Below, one piece after another: positions 59,593 to 64,000 of a stretch of DNA of 64,000 nucleotides (position 1 is the first letter of the stretch; each line of letters begins with the position of its first letter). This DNA comes from Halegenticoccus tardaugens. Its GTDB lineage: Archaea; Halobacteriota; Halobacteria; Halobacteriales; Haloferacaceae. The notes under the pieces were generated by a model that saw nothing but the letters and a program-made list of their open reading frames with translations, did not search any database and was not told where the DNA came from. Where the stretch lies: assembly GCF_004116405.1 (NCBI RefSeq), contig NZ_SDIC01000010.1:124001-188000 (forward strand), read 5' to 3'. Both the position numbers and the translations under genes were made by a program.

Positions 59593-59782
59593 GGTGTGTG
59601 CTTCGGTACTGAGGTTCAACTGGGAATCTCGACGTAGCAGCTTCACTCCCGCTACTGCGTCTTCTTAGCTTGGCTTAGTGATGCACTGTATTAGAAGCAT
59701 TGTGTTTCGTGAGTAACAGCTCCTGATTTCCGAACCGTCGTCCTCTATGTCGTTACTATCGTCGTGACGATACTGAAAGCCG

Positions 59783-60110
59783 CTGTATCCCCTCCCTCCT
59801 CGCGCCTTCGGCGCTCGGTAAGGAAGGGGACTTAGCGCCTCAATTCAGTTAATTTCCAACCGCTCGTTTCTTTGGGTGTGATGGGCCGCGCGGCCCGATT
59901 GGACGTACGTACGGGAGTTGCACACACTCCCGGCGTTCGATTCGACGCGCTCGGGAGCGTCCATCGAACCAGATAGGCAGGGGATGGGCCGAACCGTTCC
60001 AGTGAGGGAGAACGCCTGTGGAATCTGGAACCGCTCCGTCCTTCCTCGGCAGGATGGACGTTCTGACGCCGAAGCAGGAAGCCTTGGGGCTTGCCACCCA
60101 GGTAGTTCAC
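59783..60110. mobile_element. two abutting type I IS end remnants
   Basis: 59783-59849 is a left end (CTGTATCCCCTCCC...GCGCCTCAATTCAG) of a minus-oriented element; 59850-60110 ends with the right end CCACCCAGGTAGTTCAC of a plus-oriented element and keeps a degenerate tnpB C-terminus (MGRTVPVRENACGIWNRS). No transposase frame. Confidence 0.6.
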
Positions 60111-60175
60111 TCCTCCTGTTTTTCACGAGATAAGTAAAATGCAGGCGTATAAATATCTGGGTAATGATGTTCCGA
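60111..60175 (+). promoter_or_regulatory. promoter of the PadR-like gene, copy 2
   Basis: GTATAAATAT at 60147-60156 precedes the ATGs at 60176/60179 by the same distance as in copy 1; the block is copied from or to 24171-24227. Confidence 0.55.
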
Positions 60176-60472
60176 ATGATGACCCTCTTCACCCTCAGCG
60201 GCTTCCAGCGCGACCTCCTGACCGTCATCGCCGGCCATGACCAGCCCTCGGGCCAGCAGATCAAAACAGAGCTCGAAGACGCCCGCGACGAAGAAATCAA
60301 TCATGGGCGCTTGTACCCCAACCTCGACGTCCTTGTCGACAAGGGATACGTCGAAAAGGGGCAGATCGACCGGCGGACCAACTTCTACCAGATCACCGAC
60401 GAAGGACGAGCGGCCCTCAGAGACCGCCGTGAGTGGGAAGCGCAGTACGTCCAAGAACTGGCCCGGGCGTGA
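60176..60472 (+). CDS. PadR-family transcription regulator (copy 2)
   Basis: A 98-aa PadR-like winged helix with only a few changes from 24228-24524 (for example NLDVLVDKGYVEKGQIDRRTNFYQITDEGRAALRDRREWEAQYVQELARA). The TGA stop at 60470-60472 is the first codon of the type II IS right end (TGACATCC). The protein length equals that of copy 1, so the insertion hit at the stop and probably did no harm. Confidence 0.9.
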   Translation: MMTLFTLSGFQRDLLTVIAGHDQPSGQQIKTELEDARDEEINHGRLYPNLDVLVDKGYVEKGQIDRRTNFYQITDEGRAALRDRREWEAQYVQELARA

Positions 60473-60538
60473 CATCCTCCCCGCCGTTTACGGCGGGGCT
60501 TCCCTCCCAGAGGGAATACCAGACGAGCTGGTAAGGTT

Positions 60539-61765
60539 TTAAGACTCATACGCCCCAAGCGTCATTTGCGTAGGTGCGCTCGGCTTGGGTGGTCTTACGG
60601 CGGTGTCACTACCGCTCCCATCCCGAGGTGAGTCATTGCGTTCCAGTTTCCAAGGAACGCTCTCTCCCCACGGGTTAACCCGCTTAGCGATGCTTGCCGC
60701 GGCACTGATATCCGCCTGAAACGTCGAAACGTGACAGTCCTCGTTCGTACAACGGAACTCCGCTTGCGAAGCCCGCTTCCCGAGGTGGTCGCACTCGTGG
60801 CACGTCTGACTTGTGTAGGCGGGGTTAACGTATTCGACCGGGATACCAGCGTCCGTCGCTTTGTCCTCTACGCGCCTCTGTAGCCGCGCAAAGGCCCAAG
60901 TGTGCAAGCGCCGGTTCATGAACTTCCCGTAGTCTAACCGCTCACGGATGTACGTCAAGTCCTCCATGACGATTACGGGGTTATCGAAGGTCGCCGCGTA
61001 GTCTACGACCTCGCGGCTCGCCTTCTCGATGATATCCGTGAGCGCGTTTTGGTAGTAGTCGAACCGCTCGTCTACCCGCCATTCAGCATCGCGTTCTTGT
61101 AGTCGCTGAAGCGTGGTTGACATCTCCTTACGGAGGTGTTTCGCACGCTTGCCACTCCAAAGAACGGGTCTTGTCGGCGTACCGCGCTTAAGGCCACAGG
61201 CCGTAATGAGCGCAGTCTCGCCGATATCAAGCCCGATTGGTGTGGTGTCCCCGTCCGCCGTCGGTTCGTCAATCGGGTACTCGACGGAGACGTGAAGTAC
61301 CCAGTTCTTTCGGTGTTGCTGTAGCCGTATCTCACCTGCTTTCGCGTCCTCGTTGAGGATATCGAACCACAACTCGCGTTGCTCGGGGTTGATACGAAGC
61401 GGTATCCAGAAGTTCGTCCCTCTACCGGGTCGCGGAACCCACCACGTGAACTCATGCCCGCGTTCGTCCGAGTGGTCGAACTTCGCGGCTTGGTTCGTGA
61501 GCCGTAGCGGGTGCTCGTCGTCCAACTCGCGGGCGTTGTACGTCTTTCGTAGCTTCGGGACGTAGCTGCACAACGCGGCTTTCGCCTGATACGGGAGGTC
61601 GAATGGCGTCACCACGTCGCTGACGTCGCCCATCGTATCCGCCCCGGAGTCGAAGGCGTCGGCTAACGCTTCGCGGTACGTCCCGAGTGTATCGCGTAGC
61701 TTCTCCTCTTTGTGGGCGGTCGGAGGGGCCAACGTCGCTTCGAGCGTCTTCGTCGCGGTCGTCAT
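60539..61765 (-). CDS. tnpB: TnpB, RNA-guided nuclease
   Basis: A 408-aa TnpB of a fourth branch. RuvC-I PIGLDIGETALITACG, RuvC-II VIVMEDLTYIRE (Glu present), zinc finger CHECDHLGKRASQAEFRCTNEDC, RuvC-III TFQADISAAASIAKR, where the usual N-A-A is S-A-A. The ATG at 61765 overlaps the tnpA stop. Complete; likely active. Confidence 0.94.
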   Translation of the reverse strand: MTTATKTLEATLAPPTAHKEEKLRDTLGTYREALADAFDSGADTMGDVSDVVTPFDLPYQAKAALCSYVPKLRKTYNARELDDEHPLRLTNQAAKFDHSDERGHEFTWWVPRPGRGTNFWIPLRINPEQRELWFDILNEDAKAGEIRLQQHRKNWVLHVSVEYPIDEPTADGDTTPIGLDIGETALITACGLKRGTPTRPVLWSGKRAKHLRKEMSTTLQRLQERDAEWRVDERFDYYQNALTDIIEKASREVVDYAATFDNPVIVMEDLTYIRERLDYGKFMNRRLHTWAFARLQRRVEDKATDAGIPVEYVNPAYTSQTCHECDHLGKRASQAEFRCTNEDCHVSTFQADISAAASIAKRVNPWGESVPWKLERNDSPRDGSGSDTAVRPPKPSAPTQMTLGAYES

Positions 61766-62154
61766 TGGTCCTCTACGTACTCCATCAGCACGTCGATACT
61801 CACTTGCCCGGTCGTGGCGAGGAAGTACCCCGGTTGCCAGAACGATTCTTCGAGGACCTGTTTGACCTCCGGGTACTCTTTGCGTATCTTCCGCGAGGAG
61901 ACGCCCTTGAACGAGTTGATGAACTTCGTCATATCGGTCGTCGGCTTCGCGGTGAACAGAACGTGAACGTGGTCCCGCCCGCCGTTGACGCTCTGTATTG
62001 AGACGCCGAAGTCCTCCGAGAGGTCGTTCGCTATCTCACCGATACGTTCGCAAATGTCGTCGGTGAGAACGGTCGCGCGGTACTTCGTGACGGTCGCAAA
62101 GTGATATTGGAGCGCGTAGACCGTGTGCGACCCGGTTTGGAGGTTATACTTCAT
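61762..62154 (-). CDS. tnpA: TnpA, Y1 (HUH) transposase
   Basis: A 130-aa protein: HTVYALQYHFATVTKYRATVL, HUH motif GRDHVHVLFTAKP, FINSFKGVSSRKIRKEYPE, and catalytic Tyr in VLMEYVEDQ. Complete; collinear with tnpB. Confidence 0.96.
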   Translation of the reverse strand: MKYNLQTGSHTVYALQYHFATVTKYRATVLTDDICERIGEIANDLSEDFGVSIQSVNGGRDHVHVLFTAKPTTDMTKFINSFKGVSSRKIRKEYPEVKQVLEESFWQPGYFLATTGQVSIDVLMEYVEDQ

Positions 62155-62385
62155 TTGGCCTTATCAGATACAAGTGAGCCAATTGTATTAAACGTTACTC
62201 CGTGGGGTATTCAGACGGCTTTCACCGTGGTTTGTGGAATGAAGCTTACGCGATTCACGCCCGCCATAAACGGCGGGATTCTCTCGCTGATTAAAGATAG
62301 CTGTAGCTGCACGACTCCAACTCATCGCTTGTACTCCATCTTGGAGACGCAGTCTTCCACGAAACACGCGACTCAGATTCCTACT

Positions 62386-62712
62386 TGACCTCCTCCCACG
62401 ACGTGAGTCGTGGGGTCTCTCACCTGAAATCCTGTAATTGTGGATTGCGGATTATTGTGAAAAACGGAGCGAACAATCGCAAACAGTCATCTGGGTTTAT
62501 TCCTATCCAACTGAGTTACTCCGTGAGGTGTATACGGGGCACCTCACAGAGAACCAGACTGTCCGTGGTTGGTCAGTTGTTGGTCCATTACCGTCATCTT
62601 TCCCGGGATGGCCGCATTCGCGGCCATCTTCTACTCTCTCCTGGTTGGTCCATTGAGCAGCCGAATTCACATGAATTTCGAGGCGGAAGCCCACGGCTTT
62701 AGCCGTGGGTAG
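62386..62712. mobile_element. interval with two IS end hairpins
   Basis: TGACCTCCTCCCACGACG (62386), a type II right end with stem CCCACGAC/GTCGTGGG, and GAAGCCCACGGCTTTAGCCGTGGGTAG at 62691-62711. About 325 bases between them carry no gene; this may be another deleted element whose ends have drifted. Confidence 0.5.
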
Positions 62713-62785
62713 ATGACATCGCTCTCAGAGCTGCCAGCGTGTCTCTCGAACAAAAATGGGGAACGGATCACCGGTTCGGTGGCCG

Positions 62786-63202
62786 TCACGCACAGTTTGC
62801 CTCACAGCGCGAGACATCCGGGTTGCCGTCCTTCAGGGTGATATCCTCAAGGACGAACCCGATGTTATCGAATTTGATCGTGACGTCACAGACCGTGTAG
62901 ACGGTGTCGTCCCACGTGAGGTGGAGCCCGTAGATACGGAACTCCGCGTTCTCGATCAAGTACGCATTGCGATCGATATGCGTGTCAGGCACGCCCGGGC
63001 CGACCACTGAGACATGCTCCCAGGCGAAGACGGCGTCCTCAATCACGAGCGTCTCGTCGATGAGTTTCACTTCGTCTGCGCCTTCAGCCGGTGGCTCGCC
63101 TGCCGCGGGTATGCTGAAGCCAATCAGCACGATACCAATCACCATCGCCACGATGACGAGGCCTGCTATCACTGAGATGGATCTCAGGGCTGTTCGTATC
63201 AT
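62786..63202 (-). CDS. membrane-anchored extracellular protein of unknown function
   Basis: A 138-aa protein starting MIRTALRSISVIAGLVIVAM (ATG at 63202): one N-terminal membrane helix or signal anchor, then an acidic beta-strand-rich domain (VKLIDETLVIEDAVFAWEHVSVVGPGVPDTHIDRNAYLIENAEFRIYGLHLTWDDTVYTVCDVTIKFDNIGFVLEDITLKDGN) with three Cys near the end. Family not recognised. Confidence 0.7.
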   Translation of the reverse strand: MIRTALRSISVIAGLVIVAMVIGIVLIGFSIPAAGEPPAEGADEVKLIDETLVIEDAVFAWEHVSVVGPGVPDTHIDRNAYLIENAEFRIYGLHLTWDDTVYTVCDVTIKFDNIGFVLEDITLKDGNPDVSRCEANCA

Positions 63203-63495
63203 TGGTTTATACCTCAGTACTATCAAACGTCATCTGAGAAGATGAATCTAGCGTGCGTGGAGTTCGCAATTGAGCACTCTTCGGTGAGGAGCAGTGCGCC
63301 CGTTACCTCAACTGCAGGAATCTTGGAAGTGCTCTCCATAGCGCTGCGCGTCTCAATGGATTCGACGCCCGAGAACTAGCTGAGGAATACCGAGACGAGC
63401 ACGATCTCGACGTGCCAGGAGCTGTGAACAGCCCTGTTCATCAAGATCGCCACTCAATTTAGGTGAAAACGACGTGTGCCGGCGACTCCACAATG
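63203..63495. other. gene-less interval with an old coding remnant
   Basis: A plus-strand frame ending near 63463 reads ARLNGFDARELAEEYRDEHDLDVPGAVNSP, acidic and gene-like but without a start; family unknown. ACTCAATTTAGGTGAAAA (63451) resembles the outer part of the type I left end at 26392. Confidence 0.35.
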
Positions 63496-63681
63496 ATCAT
63501 CACACCGTGTGTGATCCGAGAAATCGACCGCTTTGCCCGCATTCCGTTTCTTTCTTATCTACTACTCTGTACTCATGGAAGGTTCCTCCAGTGTCACCAC
63601 TCAAGCAAGGGCAAACAAAGGCCGGTCGTGGCAGGTCCGAGAGACGTGGAGGCTCTCGCCGTGGCGTCTATCACGCCCCTC
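63496..63681. repeat. second copy of the 18382-18566 flank
   Basis: Starts with the same dyad ATCACAC-CGT-GTGTGAT (63498-63514) and continues nearly identical to 18382 onward into the coiled-coil gene. Shows that the duplicated unit extends about 185 bases past the gene stop. Confidence 0.7.
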
Positions 63682-64000
63682 CTACGTGCTCCCGATCACA
63701 ACGCCGTGATTCTCTCCTGCAACGTCCGTCTCCGCAGTCTGCGATTGTGCACCGAGCCGACCGAGCCGACCGAGCCGTTCGACAAGCCGAGGCGAGAAGA
63801 CGACGCGCCGTGTCCCGCGCCGCTTCACGAGCTCAACATCGTCCTCGCCGAATCGATCGAGGAATTCCATGACGCGGCTGACCGTCTCCGTGTGTACACT
63901 CCCGTCCTCCTTTGCGGCTAGCACGCGACGCAGCGAACTGGAGTCGATCATGAAGCCCGCCGGCACCTTCCGCGCGTAGTCCGTGACGTCCGTGGCGATG
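63682..64000 (-). CDS. partial coiled-coil/winged-helix cassette protein (third copy)
   Basis: The frame is open to the right window edge, so the 5' part lies outside. Residues IATDVTDYARKVPAGFMIDSSSLRRVLAAKEDGSVHTETVSRVMEFLDRFGEDDVELVKRRGTRRVVFSPRLVERL are almost identical to the C-terminal domain at 18567-19418. The tail differs by a small repeat (RLGRLGRL). If the rest of the cassette follows it will lie just beyond the window. Confidence 0.8.
   Translation of the reverse strand, partial: IATDVTDYARKVPAGFMIDSSSLRRVLAAKEDGSVHTETVSRVMEFLDRFGEDDVELVKRRGTRRVVFSPRLVERLGRLGRLGAQSQTAETDVAGENHGVVIGST

Larger units (their letters stand above)
60470..62290 (-). mobile_element. complete IS200/IS605 element with tnpA and tnpB (type II right end)
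   Basis: Right end TGACATCCTCCCCGCCGTTTACGGCGGGGC (hairpin); the left end is near 62255-62290 with hairpin CCCGCCATAAACGGCGGG. tnpA and tnpB are collinear with an ATGA overlap. Its guide flank is the 3' end of the PadR gene. Confidence 0.85.

Noticed and set aside
8928-62711. CRISPR array from the repeated CCCACGAC...GTCGTGGG hairpins
   Set aside because: The repeats are scattered over 54 kb, are tied to IS ends, and never occur in a row with even spacers.

Overview
The window is from a halophilic archaeon (class Halobacteria). The proteins are very acidic. It has a TFIIB-type initiation factor, haloarchaeal regulator families (DUF7344-like, bacterio-opsin-activator HTH, TrmB, AsnC), Tat-type signal peptides, and TATA boxes about 25 bases upstream of leaderless starts. 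The genus cannot be told from the sequence. No rRNA, tRNA or CRISPR array was recognised.

Layout. About 0-6.5 kb looks like stable, GC-rich core genome: a repeat-bearing partial gene, glmS, a membrane HTH protein, glmM and a TFB gene; glmS and glmM belong to UDP-GlcNAc synthesis. From 6.5 kb to the right edge is a mosaic accessory region packed with IS200/IS605-family elements. It holds five intact tnpB genes (three with tnpA), one decayed tnpB, and at least a dozen end-only or internally deleted derivatives. Between these lie a VapBC pair (9.2 kb), an exported acidic protein (10.1 kb), a PhoD phosphodiesterase (11.2 kb), a lipoprotein hydrolase (13.9 kb), a B12-dependent diol/glycerol dehydratase locus with both reactivase subunits and a GlcG-like protein (27-33 kb), a PIN toxin with a winged-helix partner (33.4 kb), many one-domain regulators (34-42 kb and 56-60 kb), a YeeE-TusA-rhodanese sulfur operon (47.5-49.3 kb), a RelE-type TA pair (50 kb), and a tungstate ABC transporter with a ModE-like regulator (51.7-56 kb).

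The best candidate for an undescribed system is a five-gene cassette. It has a small winged-helix regulator facing a four-gene operon: a 47-aa CxxC protein, a 45-aa protein, a 117-aa four-Cys protein, and a coiled-coil protein with a DNA-binding-like C-terminus. Two complete copies (18.6-20.5 kb and 45.4-47.3 kb) keep the same order, spacing and ATGA overlaps, and a third begins at the right edge. The coiled-coil proteins share their N-terminal halves but have unrelated C-terminal domains. The divergent promoter regions carry inverted repeats; in copy 2 this is a perfect 22-bp repeat.

A second pattern is that the right ends (guide-RNA ends) of the IS elements repeatedly sit against the 3' end of a convergent host gene. 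In six cases the IS end supplies the TGA stop codon. Any guide RNA read out through those ends would be antisense to the neighbouring gene. Several elements have lost most of tnpB but keep the 3' tnpB/guide-RNA segment and both ends. Two element types occur. Type I has LE ...GCGCCTCAATTCAG, inserts next to TTAC-like tetranucleotides, and has RE GTGAACTACC. Type II has LE GTAAGCTACCCACGACT and RE TGACATCCTCC.
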